Source: Syntrophomonadaceae bacterium (GTDB lineage Bacteria > Bacillota > Syntrophomonadia > Syntrophomonadales > Syntrophomonadaceae). Taken from it: DNA of 39,597 nucleotides. The notes under the pieces were generated by a model that was not told the origin of the DNA, searched no databases, and saw only the letters and a program-made list of their open reading frames with translations. The stretch is taken from the NCBI GenBank assembly GCA_012518685.1, contig JAAYRQ010000037.1, positions 1 to 39,597 on the forward strand, written 5' to 3'. Both the position numbers and the translations under genes were made by a program. Shown one piece after another: positions 16,047 through 23,925 of the stretch (positions are counted from its first letter, which is position 1; every line of letters starts with the position of its first letter).

Positions 16047-16078
16047 TTATCCACAATTTATCCACAATATGTGGACAA
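16047..16078. promoter_or_regulatory. Cluster of three DnaA boxes upstream of the HTH-divIC pair
   Basis: Two perfect boxes TTATCCACA on the plus strand (16047-16055 and 16058-16066) and one on the minus strand, TTGTCCACA (16070-16078). They are one helical turn apart and fill the space between yabQ and the HTH gene. On the minus strand TTGAAT, 17 nt, TAAATT, a moderate sigma-A promoter for HTH-divIC, overlaps the boxes, so bound DnaA would probably block it. A fourth perfect box is inside yabQ at 16377-16385. The flank towards yabQ is very AT-rich. Confidence 0.85.
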
Positions 16079-16137
16079 TTCAATTACATAATAATTATTC
16101 GAGAAGCATCTTAAAAATCCTTCTTTTTAAAAATTAT

Positions 16138-16569
16138 TTATCCTTCATCATCTGAAGGAGGCGGGGGCTTCTGCTTAAAGACCCACAGCTTTTTAAAAAT
16201 TCTTTTGACTAAGCCACCAAGCTTTTTAAGACTATTAACCAATAGTCTTACTCCTTTTAAAACTGTGTTAGTTGTAGTTTCTACAAAAGCCTTTAAAGGT
16301 TTAAGAAAATAATAATAATAAACAAAAAGCCCTAAAACTAAGGCGATAAGTACATATAAACGCATCTCACCTTGATTTATCCACAACATAGCTAAAAAAA
16401 CTAGACAAATCATTACTATCCATATAAAAAAATCTAAAACATACAAAGGGTACTTACTTACCCTAATTCTAGTAATAGTAAATTGATAATAATGAAAAAC
16501 AAAGCCAGCTAAAATTCCTAAAACAAAAGTGAGAAAAAAATCCTTACCTTGGATAAGCAAATCAGACAA
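16138..16569 (-). CDS. yabQ: YabQ, spore cortex formation membrane protein
   Basis: A 143-residue integral membrane protein with about four hydrophobic helices (about residues 10-30, 42-62, 70-88), then a basic amphipathic stretch and a Pro-rich acidic tail. Bacillus YabQ localises to the outer forespore membrane and is needed for cortex synthesis. It starts at TTG (16569) with AGGGGGAA 6 nt upstream; no in-frame ATG is close. It follows yabP by 60 nt and should be read from the sigma-E promoter upstream of yabP. Its coding sequence contains a perfect DnaA box (16377-16385). Confidence 0.9.
   Translation of the reverse strand: MSDLLIQGKDFFLTFVLGILAGFVFHYYQFTITRIRVSKYPLYVLDFFIWIVMICLVFLAMLWINQGEMRLYVLIALVLGLFVYYYYFLKPLKAFVETTTNTVLKGVRLLVNSLKKLGGLVKRIFKKLWVFKQKPPPPSDDEG
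16377..16385 (+). promoter_or_regulatory. Isolated perfect DnaA box inside yabQ
   Basis: TTATCCACA, 9 of 9, about 300 nt from the triple cluster at 16047-16078. The match could be a by-product of coding for Leu-Trp-Ile-Asn, but together with the cluster it makes four boxes in about 340 bp. Confidence 0.5.
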
Positions 16570-16629
16570 TAGCTGTTCCCCCTAAATAATTTGACCTTAT
16601 TATTTCTTATTACAAAATGACTAGCAAAA

Positions 16630-16899
16630 CTATTTTAAAAGTCGGCTTAGTACATTTTTGCTTTTTGTTTTAAGGTCAACTCCTACAGCTTTATATTCCA
16701 TAGAATTTATCTCACCTTCCAGTGCTACTTTACCTTCCTCCAGATTAAGCATAGTAATATGCAAGTTTTCCCCGATTATAAAAAGATGGCCTAGCTTGGT
16801 TTCTAAGATAATTTCATTATCATCAAAAGTATTCACACTATTAACCCCTGTAAGTTCCATAACATTACGATTATCTAACATCATAGTATGTTCTGACAT
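16630..16899 (-). CDS. yabP: YabP, sporulation protein
   Basis: An 89-residue soluble protein of the YabP/YqfC family, made of short beta-strands (NVMELTGV, IILETKLGHLFIIG, ITMLNLEEGKVALEGEI). In Bacillus it is made in the mother cell under sigma-E and is required for a normal spore. The ATG start has AAGGGGAGGG 7 nt upstream and a sigma-E-type promoter at 16947-16976. yabQ follows. Confidence 0.93.
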   Translation of the reverse strand: MSEHTMMLDNRNVMELTGVNSVNTFDDNEIILETKLGHLFIIGENLHITMLNLEEGKVALEGEINSMEYKAVGVDLKTKSKNVLSRLLK

Positions 16900-16946
16900 A
16901 TAAAATCCCTCCCCTTAAAATACTTTTTATATTAAGCAGTTATATA

Positions 16947-16976
16947 AGAATATGCTTTTAGGGGATAGATTTATGC
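16947..16976 (-). promoter_or_regulatory. Sigma-E-type promoter of yabP-yabQ
   Basis: On the minus strand: GCATAAAT (16969-16976), 14-nt spacer, CATATTCT (16947-16954). The known sigma-E consensus is GHATAxxT, 14 nt, CATACAHT. The -35 and spacer match fully and the -10 matches in 6 of 8 positions. It lies just after the rqcP terminator, about 48 nt before the yabP ATG. Confidence 0.75.
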
Positions 16977-16994
16977 TTAAACTAGGACATAAAA

Positions 16995-17021
16995 CAAAAA
17001 AGCTCCCGAATTCTCGGAAGC
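16995..17021 (-). terminator. Terminator after rqcP
   Basis: Minus-strand hairpin GCTTCCGA...TCGGGAGC (17002-17021, one G-T pair), 4-nt loop, followed by seven T apart from no interruption up to 16995. It ends the hup-rqcP transcript before the sigma-E promoter of yabP. Confidence 0.88.
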
Positions 17022-17028
17022 AATATTG

Positions 17029-17271
17029 TTATTCTATTATTCGATATAAGCTTTCAGCTTCGTTAGCCCGTACATTTTCCTTAACTTCTAACACTTCGTA
17101 ACTATTTTTCCTATCCCCTACTTGAATAGTTATGATATCACCTATTTTAACTATGGTCGCAGGTTTAGCTATCTTATCATTGACTAAAACCCGACCATTT
17201 TCCGCAAAATCACGGGCTAGGGTGCGTCTTTTTACAATCCTCGATACCTTAAGATATTTGTCTAGTCGCAT
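17029..17271 (-). CDS. rqcP: RqcP, S4-domain ribosome quality control protein (YabO/Hsp15-like)
   Basis: 80 residues, essentially one S4 RNA-binding domain (MRLDKYLKVSRIVKRRTLA, then GRVLVNDKIAKPATIVKIGD). In Bacillus, YabO/RqcP works with RqcH on stalled 50S subunits, helping alanine-tail elongation. It starts 5 nt after the hup stop codon with a modest AGGA site, so it is probably translated together with hup. A terminator follows. Confidence 0.92.
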   Translation of the reverse strand: MRLDKYLKVSRIVKRRTLARDFAENGRVLVNDKIAKPATIVKIGDIITIQVGDRKNSYEVLEVKENVRANEAESLYRIIE

Positions 17272-17276
17272 TTTTC

Positions 17277-17549
17277 CTAAACAACTGCTTCTTTTAATGC
17301 TTTGCCAGCCTTGAAAGCAGGTACCTTAGTAGCGGCTATAGTTATTTCTTCACCTGTTTGAGGATTCCTGCCTTTACGCTCTTGTCTGTCCCTAACTTCA
17401 AAAGTCCCAAAACCTATGAGCTGCACCTTATCCCCAGATTTAAGAGCACCTTCCACCGAAGAAAAGAAAGCATTAACTACTTTGTCAACATCTTTTTTAG
17501 TCATTCCTGTTTTAGAGGCTACTTCACTAACTAAATCAGTTTTATTCAT
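17277..17549 (-). CDS. hup: HU family DNA-binding protein
   Basis: A 90-residue nucleoid protein with the complete family pattern: [25 protein letters not shown] helices, the [24 protein letters not shown] signature (cut into shorter motifs GFGTF and GRNPQTG), and the C-terminal [13 protein letters not shown]. It bends and compacts DNA as a homodimer. Finding hup between mazG and rqcP is common in Clostridia, whereas Bacillus lacks it here. An AAAAGGAG ribosome site precedes the ATG; the 109-nt gap upstream has A/T-rich promoter-like sequence (TATATA near 17577) but no clear -35. Confidence 0.96.
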   Translation of the reverse strand: MNKTDLVSEVASKTGMTKKDVDKVVNAFFSSVEGALKSGDKVQLIGFGTFEVRDRQERKGRNPQTGEEITIAATKVPAFKAGKALKEAVV

Positions 17550-17658
17550 AATATCGACTCCTTTTCGCTTATGGTATATAATGGCTATTCGACCTTATAA
17601 AGATTTTTCCTGCTTTTTTTAAGAAATAATTATTAATAGTGCCGTATATCATAATAGA

Positions 17659-18405
17659 TTATAGACCTTTTGCCTTAGCTTCATTCCATAGTTTATCTAA
17701 GCCAGCTAAAGAATAATCTTTGAAATCTTGACCTCTATCTATTATCTTTTGTTCCACATAATTAAAACGGCGTATGAATTTATCATTACTAAGCTGTAAA
17801 GCGTTTTCAGGTTCTATATTATTAAGCCGAGCAATATTAGCTAAGGCAAAAAACATATCCCCCATTTCTTCATTTAACTCCTCCTCATTTTGGGCAAGCT
17901 TGAATTCTTCCACTTCCTCTTTAAACTTATCTATAGCACCTAGGGCATTAGGCCAGTCAAACCCTACCCTAGCCGCTTTTTCTTGTAGTTTTAAGGACCT
18001 TAACAAAGCTGGCATAAAATCAGGTATATTATCAAGTAATAGTTTTTTACCCTCTTGCTTTTTAAAACCTTCCCACTTGTCCATAACATCATCACTAGTT
18101 TGCAAATCCATTTCCCCAAAGACATGAGGATGGCGATTAATCATTTTTTGGCTAATAGTATCAACTACATCATCTAAAGTAAAGTGACCAGCCCGCTCAG
18201 CTAGGGCAGCATGGAAGACTACTTGTAATAGTAAGTCTCCCAATTCTTCTTGCAATTTATGCATATCTTTTTCTTTGATAGCTTCTACTACTTCATAACT
18301 TTCTTCTATTAGATAGCGAACTAAGGATTGATGAGTCTGTTCCTTATCCCAAGGACAACCATTTTCCCCCAGTAGCTCGTCCATTACCTCTACTAACTTT
18401 TGCAT
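17659..18405 (-). CDS. mazG: MazG, nucleoside triphosphate pyrophosphohydrolase
   Basis: 248 residues with two MazG domains, each with the metal-binding EExxE...ExxD pattern: EESYEVVEAI with EELGDLLLQ in the first, and EEVEEF with EEMGDMFFA in the second. The N-terminal GCPWDKEQTHQSL is the family hallmark. It hydrolyses (d)NTPs to monophosphates and may clean the nucleotide pool. The ATG at 18405 follows GGAGG by 7 nt; an in-frame start at 18441 would place the ribosome site inside the gene. It precedes hup and follows the repeat-filled gap after spoVB. Confidence 0.95.
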   Translation of the reverse strand: MQKLVEVMDELLGENGCPWDKEQTHQSLVRYLIEESYEVVEAIKEKDMHKLQEELGDLLLQVVFHAALAERAGHFTLDDVVDTISQKMINRHPHVFGEMDLQTSDDVMDKWEGFKKQEGKKLLLDNIPDFMPALLRSLKLQEKAARVGFDWPNALGAIDKFKEEVEEFKLAQNEEELNEEMGDMFFALANIARLNNIEPENALQLSNDKFIRRFNYVEQKIIDRGQDFKDYSLAGLDKLWNEAKAKGL

Positions 18406-18719
18406 TAAAAAACCTCCTACCAGCATAAAATTTTTCCTCAAGCTAATAATACTCTTTCTAAGCCCTAGCTATGTGTCCTGAACTTCCCGCCTATGTCATC
18501 CTGAACTTCTCGCTTATGTCATCCTGAACTTCCCGCCTATGTCATCCTGAACTTCCCGCCTATGTCATCCTGAACGAAGTGAAGGATCTTTCCCCCTAAG
18601 TCCAGTAGGACAGAATTCATTCCCCACCCTATCAAATGTCAGAATGACATCAAGAAAGCTTTACTTAAATTACGGAAGGTATGAATATTAAAGTAACTAG
18701 TTGACGAAGTAGAATAGCC
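18406..18719. other. Intergenic gap between spoVB and mazG filled by a repeat element
   Basis: A 314-nt gap with no gene. About 18469-18650 is occupied by a tandem and inverted repeat (separate entry). The flanks (18430-18468 and 18651-18719) are unremarkable A/T-rich sequence. Confidence 0.8.
18469..18650. repeat. Tandem 23-bp repeat with GTCATCCTGAAC...GTCAGAATGAC ends (MITE-like)
   Basis: Four units of 22-23 bp at 18469-18490, 18491-18513, 18514-18536 and 18537-18559 (consensus CTATGTCATCCTGAACTTCCCGC), plus a fifth partial one. The last unit continues as GTCATCCTGAACGAAGTG then AAGGATCT. The element ends with ATGTCAGAATGACAT (18636-18650), whose reverse complement resembles the beginning of a unit, so the outer ends are in inverted orientation. 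From memory, GTCATcCTGAgCGaAGcGAAGGATCT-type sequences are dispersed intergenic repeats in many bacterial genomes. There is no transposase in view. Confidence 0.85.
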
Positions 18720-20276
18720 CTACACACCCTTTAATATCCTCTTAATCATATTAATATCAAATTCTTTTACTAAGACTAATAAGATACCATATACCCCTAC
18801 CCCTACACTTATCGCTAAGACAGTTGCTAAATATGATTTAATGTCAGAAGCAACCATAAAATTATAGGCTATTCTAGTAGCAATCCCCATTAAAATAGTT
18901 ATGGCAGTTATTTTGATTAATCGTATATATTCATACTCAACTCGGGTAAGTTTTTTAAGCATTATAATATTTAATAAAGAACCAATGGTAAAAGCGATTA
19001 CCGTACCTATAGCAGCACCTTTGATATTTAAAATCGGAACACTAGTCAAAGTATAGTTAAAAAACACCTTTAAAATCCCCGTGACTATCAGATGCCGCAT
19101 GGCTATTTCAGGTCTGCCTATGCCCTGCAAGCCCGCACTAGATAGCTGAAAAGCTGCTAAAGCAACACAAGAAAAAGCTAAAGGTTCCAGGGCAAAGCCT
19201 GCTTCAGGAGCCCCATATAAGAGGTCACAGATTGGATAAGCTAATACATAAAGGCCTGCTGCACTAGGTAAGGAGATTATCATACCTGCCCTAAAGCCAT
19301 AGTTTAATCGCTCATTTAATAATTGATGATGCTTCTTAGTTAAAGCCTCAGATATGGCTGGCACTAAGCTAGTAGCAATAGATATGGTAAATATAGTAGG
19401 CAGACTGATTAAGACTGCTGCCATACCAGATAATTGACCATACAAGGCTGTCGCATTAGAAGTAGAGTAACCAATATCCATTAACCTGCTAGGTACTATA
19501 ACTGCATCTAACATCTGTACCAAAGGTAAGACCACAGCCCCAAAAGATACAGGAATAGCTAGTTTTATCATATCCTTAGCTAGGGTAACCGAACTAGTCC
19601 CAGAATATATTAATTCCCTGCCCTTAATACCCTCAGTTTTTTTAAATTTATAATAATAAATAGTCAAGACAATAAGACCGACCAGCCCTCCTACCACTGC
19701 CCCAAAGGTAGCACCCGCTGCAGCAAATTCTAAACCTAGAGGGAACAATAAATAAGCCAGAATTAATACGGCTGTAACCCGAAATAGCTGTTCTATTACT
19801 TGGGAAACCGCCGTAGGCATCATAGTTTGATAACCTTGAAAATAGCCCCTAAAAACAGACATTAATCCTGCAAAAAATATGGCAGGAGCTACTGCCAGTA
19901 TAGGATAGTAGGCTTGTTCATTTTTTAATACATAGGTCGCCAAAAAATGGGCTGATTGCATTACCAAGATAGTTAATACTAAGCCAAATATAAAAAGCAC
20001 TAATAATGATATTTTAAATATTTTCTTACTATCGCCAGTAAAGCCTTGGGTTTCTTTGCGAGCTACTAAAATAGAAATAGCTACTGGAACACCTGCTGTA
20101 GCTAAGGCTAGAATAGTAGTATATATAGGATAGGCCATTTGATATAGACCAATACCTTCATCACCAATTAACCTAGCAAGTGGTATGCGGTATAAGGCTC
20201 CTAATATTTTACTTATTGCCCCAGCCACACTAAGAATTACGGCTCCTTTAAGAAAATTTTGTGTACTATTATTCAT
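18720..20276 (-). CDS. spoVB: SpoVB/YabM-family MOP flippase
   Basis: 518 residues with about 14 hydrophobic helices, a member of the MurJ/PST-like exporters (MOP superfamily). SpoVB proteins are thought to flip lipid II-type precursors for the spore cortex. In Bacillus the gene in this exact position (spoVT-yabM-mazG) is the paralogue YabM, so a YabM-like envelope role is the alternative. Motifs: SKILGALYRIPLARLIGDEGIGLYQ at the N-terminus (positively charged loop) and RGYFQGYQTMMPTAVSQVIEQ. The ATG at 20276 follows GGGAGG by 6 nt. A TATAAT (20304-20309) directly after the spoVT terminator could be the -10 of its own promoter. Confidence 0.92.
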   Translation of the reverse strand: MNNSTQNFLKGAVILSVAGAISKILGALYRIPLARLIGDEGIGLYQMAYPIYTTILALATAGVPVAISILVARKETQGFTGDSKKIFKISLLVLFIFGLVLTILVMQSAHFLATYVLKNEQAYYPILAVAPAIFFAGLMSVFRGYFQGYQTMMPTAVSQVIEQLFRVTAVLILAYLLFPLGLEFAAAGATFGAVVGGLVGLIVLTIYYYKFKKTEGIKGRELIYSGTSSVTLAKDMIKLAIPVSFGAVVLPLVQMLDAVIVPSRLMDIGYSTSNATALYGQLSGMAAVLISLPTIFTISIATSLVPAISEALTKKHHQLLNERLNYGFRAGMIISLPSAAGLYVLAYPICDLLYGAPEAGFALEPLAFSCVALAAFQLSSAGLQGIGRPEIAMRHLIVTGILKVFFNYTLTSVPILNIKGAAIGTVIAFTIGSLLNIIMLKKLTRVEYEYIRLIKITAITILMGIATRIAYNFMVASDIKSYLATVLAISVGVGVYGILLVLVKEFDINMIKRILKGV

Positions 20277-20330
20277 TATGGTCCTCCCATTTGCTAAAGG
20301 TATATTATACCACAATCATAATACCTAAAA

Positions 20331-20365
20331 AACAAAAAGCGATCTTATTAAAAGATAAGACCGCT
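20331..20365 (-). terminator. Terminator after spoVT
   Basis: Minus-strand stem AGCGGTCTTATC with AATAAGATCGCT (20338-20365, 11 pairs, one mismatch), TTTT loop, followed by TTTT-G-TTTTTT. It lies 25 nt past the spoVT stop and 62 nt before the spoVB start. Confidence 0.88.
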
Positions 20366-20390
20366 ATTTTTAAAAAAATATTTTACTATC

Positions 20391-20954
20391 TTACTCTTCC
20401 ATCTGTTTAGCCAAAAAGCCTGCAGCGGTTTCAGCTAACTTAATTTCCATATCACCTAGTTTCACATTAGCTTCCTTACTTAATATTATTACTGAACCTA
20501 TAGTATCACCTTGGCTAATAATAGGGGCTATTACTTGGGATTTTACGCTGTACTCCCGTCCATCACTTTCAATGACATGCATATTCTCATCATCAAGGTC
20601 TGTAATTTCCTGCATAATTAGGGTATTGCGTTCCTCAAAAGCTCTTTCCACAGCATTACCAATAGGTTTACCCATAAACTCCCGCTTATTAGAACCTGCT
20701 ACAGCAATCACCACATCACGATCAGCTATAATAGAAATATGCCCCGTAGTCTCATGTAGTGCGTCTGCATATTCTTTAGCGAAATCCCCCAATTCCCCAA
20801 TAGGAGAATATTTTTTTAATATAACTTCACCTTCACGGTCCACAAAAATCTCCAGAGGGTCACCCTCACGAATCCGAAGAGTTCTACGAATTTCTTTGGG
20901 AATAACTACTCTACCTAAATCATCAATTCTGCGTACAATTCCTGTTGCTTTCAT
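20391..20954 (-). CDS. spoVT: SpoVT, AbrB-family transcription regulator of late forespore genes
   Basis: 187 residues. The N-terminal swapped-hairpin AbrB domain (MKATGIVRRIDDLGRVVIPKEIRR, residues 1-24, with LRIREGDPLEIF) is nearly identical to that of Bacillus SpoVT. The C-terminal GAF-like domain spans about residues 55-180. In Bacillus it is made under sigma-G and modulates sigma-G genes, including germination receptor genes. Here a sigma-G-type promoter is readable upstream (21013-21042), and the divergent neighbour is a germination locus. A GGAGGG ribosome site lies about 11 nt before the ATG. Confidence 0.96.
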   Translation of the reverse strand: MKATGIVRRIDDLGRVVIPKEIRRTLRIREGDPLEIFVDREGEVILKKYSPIGELGDFAKEYADALHETTGHISIIADRDVVIAVAGSNKREFMGKPIGNAVERAFEERNTLIMQEITDLDDENMHVIESDGREYSVKSQVIAPIISQGDTIGSVIILSKEANVKLGDMEIKLAETAAGFLAKQMEE

Positions 20955-21012
20955 TAACTTTCTATCCCTCCTTTTCTTGAAGAAATGAATATTATGTTTC
21001 TTTTCTCATTGA

Positions 21013-21042
21013 TAGTATATAACTCAAAATCCCCTTTTATTC
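21013..21042 (-). promoter_or_regulatory. Sigma-G-type promoter of spoVT
   Basis: On the minus strand: GAATA (21038-21042), 18-nt spacer, TATACTA (21013-21019). The published sigma-G consensus is GHATR, 18 nt, CATxHTA, so the only deviation is T for C at the first -10 position. The position, about 59 nt upstream of the ATG, is suitable. Confidence 0.75.
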
Positions 21043-21186
21043 ACTTTTTACCATCAAAACTTTTAGAAAAATAATTACTTCTATATTATGTAGCAATTAA
21101 AATACTTATGTATATTTTTACTAATATTAATATTAAGTTTGGTTAAAACTAGGCTTATCTTTTATTATTTAGGGGTGATTTATAAC

Positions 21187-22263
21187 TTGTATCGCATTTC
21201 TAATTTTCAGATATTTTGTTTTATGATTATATTAGTAGGACCAGTAGCCTTTTTAGAACAACCAGGACGAGTAATTTCTATAGCTGCACAAAATGCTTGG
21301 CTAACAAGCCTAGCCGCTTTATTTTCTGGGGCACTTATAATCTTAATGTTTAGTTTTATAATAAAAAAAAGTGAGAATCCTTTTCCTTACTTATTAGAAG
21401 AACATTTCGGCATAATAATAGGTAAGTTTTTAAGTCTTATTTATTTGCTAGTATTTCTATTCATTACCAGCTACACCCTAGCCTTATTTGTAAACTTCAT
21501 CACCAATAATGTCCTACCCGATACTCCGATTAGCATTTTAATAGGAGGCCTGCTTTTTGTAGGCTATATAATTATAAAAAGTGGCTTAGAAAGTTTTGCC
21601 AGACTCTGTGAAATAATCGTATATATAGGCTTGCCTTTTTCCTTTTTAATTATATTTTTAGGCTCTTTTCAAACTCCCGATATAGCCCGTCTCTTACCGA
21701 TTGGCTATATAAGTGTAAAGGATTTTTCTCTAGCACTTGTTTCTAATACCTCAGTTTTAGGCAGACTCTTTCCTTTATTAACCTTTGCTTATTTTGCTAA
21801 TAATACAGCAAAACTTAATTCCGTTTTATTTAAGGTACTCCTTACCTATATAACCTTAATGACGGCTACGGTATTAGCCATCATTGTAGTATTTGGTGCT
21901 AATACTGTTGACATATTAGCTTTTCCCATCTTCTCATTAGTTCGTTTAATAGATATTAGTGAATTTATAAATAATGTTGATATTGTTTTTATCGGTATAT
22001 GGGTACTTGGCATTGTCGGGGCATTGACTATTTTTTGGTTTTTAGCTTGTTTCGTTAGTCAGTATATTTTTAACTTGAAGGAATTTGATTTCTTAGCCGC
22101 ACCTTTTAGCCTAATTATTGCTACCACCTCTTTATTAATGAGTCAAAATATTATCATCCTTAATATAATTACCAAACATTTAGTAATCTATATTTATGTA
22201 TTACTTTTTATCCTAATACCTTTTTTTATCTTTCTTAAATCATTATTTTATTCTCGTGTATAA
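21187..22263 (+). CDS. gerB: Germinant receptor B subunit, first copy (GerAB/GerKB family)
   Basis: A 358-residue membrane protein with about ten TM helices, in the spore-germination branch of the APC amino-acid transporter superfamily. B subunits form the germinant-binding part of the receptor. The N-terminus MYRISNFQIFCFMI resembles other GerB proteins if translation begins at the TTG at 21187, which has AGGGGTG 9 nt upstream; in-frame starts further upstream (TTG at 21139) lack a ribosome site. It is the first gene of the plus-strand locus, about 75 nt before the A gene. It is paralogous to the B gene at 26741-27835 but clearly diverged. No promoter of a recognisable sigma-G type was found in front. 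Confidence 0.9.
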   Translation: MYRISNFQIFCFMIILVGPVAFLEQPGRVISIAAQNAWLTSLAALFSGALIILMFSFIIKKSENPFPYLLEEHFGIIIGKFLSLIYLLVFLFITSYTLALFVNFITNNVLPDTPISILIGGLLFVGYIIIKSGLESFARLCEIIVYIGLPFSFLIIFLGSFQTPDIARLLPIGYISVKDFSLALVSNTSVLGRLFPLLTFAYFANNTAKLNSVLFKVLLTYITLMTATVLAIIVVFGANTVDILAFPIFSLVRLIDISEFINNVDIVFIGIWVLGIVGALTIFWFLACFVSQYIFNLKEFDFLAAPFSLIIATTSLLMSQNIIILNIITKHLVIYIYVLLFILIPFFIFLKSLFYSRV

Positions 22264-22338
22264 AGCTGGGACTTAAAGTTTAAACTATTTTTAGCTTTTA
22301 TTAATATCCTTAGTTAGTAATTAATAGGAGGACTAATA

Positions 22339-23925
22339 TTGAAATATTTAACTACTAGAAAATATGCCAAACAAAGTGTCCCCCCTATCCCAGACCGACA
22401 TCTAGTTACCCAAGATTTAACCGTTAATTTGGCAGATAACTTAGCTAACTTAAACGAATTGTTAGAATCTTGTTATGACATAGTTATAAAAGAATTTAAG
22501 ATTGCTACAAATCCTAGTATTAATGCTAGTATTCTATTTTTTGATGGCCTAGTTGACCGAGTTACTATAGAATTTAATGTTTTAAAACCCTTGATGTTTG
22601 GTCTAGAAGAAGTATCTTTAAAGGATCTTTCTAGTTATGAAAGCAAAAATGTTTTTAATATAATTAAAGAGCGTATTTTATCTGTATCAGAATTAGAGAC
22701 AGTCCATAACTTGCAAGATGTTATACACCACATTAGTTCTGGTGATACGATAATACTCATTGATGGTTATGCCACCGCCTTAGTGGCAGGCACGCGTACT
22801 TGGCAATCTCGAAATATAGATACTCCAGAAAATGAAATCGTTATATTTGGTCCTAAGGAAGGTTTTACCGAAACTCTACTTTTTAATACGGCCGCATTGC
22901 GGAGAAGGATTAAGTCAACAAGTTTTAAAATGGAAGCCTTTGTAATGGGACGAATTACTAAAACCGATGTAGTCTTGTGCTATATCGAAAATATTGCACC
23001 CTATGGGCTGGTCAATGAAATTAAAAGCCGATTAGACAAAATCGATATAGATGGCATATTAGATACGGGCTATCTAAAAGAGTTAATTACTGATGAAAGA
23101 AAATCAGTCTTTACCCAAATAGAACATACTGAAAAGCCTGATCGGGTATGTGCCCATTTGCTAGAAGGACGAATCTGTATCTTAGTAGATGGCTCTCCCA
23201 TGGCCATGGTAATGCCGATTACCTTCCCCCAATATTTAATTGCCTCTGAAGATTATTATACCCATTATATACCTGCTAGTTTTTTTCGCTTGCTAAGGTT
23301 TTTTGCCCTTTTTATCGCCTTACTACTGCCTTCGCTTTATGTAGCAGTAATTACTTTTCACCATGAAATGATCCCTACTTCTTTATATTTGACTATTGCC
23401 GCAACTAGACAAGGGGTTCCCTTTCCACCTTTTATCGAAGCACTACTGCTAGAAGTCACTTTTGAAATGCTACGAGAAGCTGGTCTTAGGTTGCCTAGGG
23501 CAGTCGGCCCTGCAGTAAGTATTGTTGGAGCCTTAATAATAGGAGATGCCGCCGTTAGGGCAGGCTTAGTGTCAACCCCCATAGTTGTAGTAGTGGCATT
23601 TACTGGGATAGCCTCCTTTGTTACCCCAGCCTATAATGCGGGTATTGTAGTAAGACTTTCTAGGTTTGCCTTTTTGTTTTCGGCTGCTATATTGGGATTT
23701 TTAGGGATTATGATAACTTTTATAATCTTCATAACTCGAATGGTTTCTATAAGCAGTTTTGGTCAACCCTACCTATCGCCTATTGCCCCCTTAAATTTAG
23801 CCCAGTTAAGCGATATTATTATCAGGCGGCCTTGGTTTATGAATGTTAAAAGACCCTATATGGATGGCATGGAAAACCAAAGGCGTGCGAAAATGCCCCA
23901 TGAAAATAGAGGTGATGGTGAATAA
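22339..23925 (+). CDS. gerA: Germinant receptor A subunit (GerAA/GerKA family)
   Basis: 528 residues: a soluble N-terminal domain (about 1-310), then four to five TM helices (from about 320) and a short basic tail. The membrane part has the signature PRAVGPAVSIVGALIIGDAAVRAG and PAYNAGIVVRLSRF. A subunits pair with B and C; recent work on GerA describes it as part of an oligomeric ion channel. Starts at TTG (22339), 7 nt after AGGAGG. Its stop codon overlaps the start of the next C gene by one base. It is the only A gene in the locus. Confidence 0.95.
   Translation: MKYLTTRKYAKQSVPPIPDRHLVTQDLTVNLADNLANLNELLESCYDIVIKEFKIATNPSINASILFFDGLVDRVTIEFNVLKPLMFGLEEVSLKDLSSYESKNVFNIIKERILSVSELETVHNLQDVIHHISSGDTIILIDGYATALVAGTRTWQSRNIDTPENEIVIFGPKEGFTETLLFNTAALRRRIKSTSFKMEAFVMGRITKTDVVLCYIENIAPYGLVNEIKSRLDKIDIDGILDTGYLKELITDERKSVFTQIEHTEKPDRVCAHLLEGRICILVDGSPMAMVMPITFPQYLIASEDYYTHYIPASFFRLLRFFALFIALLLPSLYVAVITFHHEMIPTSLYLTIAATRQGVPFPPFIEALLLEVTFEMLREAGLRLPRAVGPAVSIVGALIIGDAAVRAGLVSTPIVVVVAFTGIASFVTPAYNAGIVVRLSRFAFLFSAAILGFLGIMITFIIFITRMVSISSFGQPYLSPIAPLNLAQLSDIIIRRPWFMNVKRPYMDGMENQRRAKMPHENRGDGE

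Noticed and set aside
18469-18575. CRISPR-like array
   Set aside because: Units are directly contiguous with no variable spacers and no cas genes are present; it is a tandem repeat.
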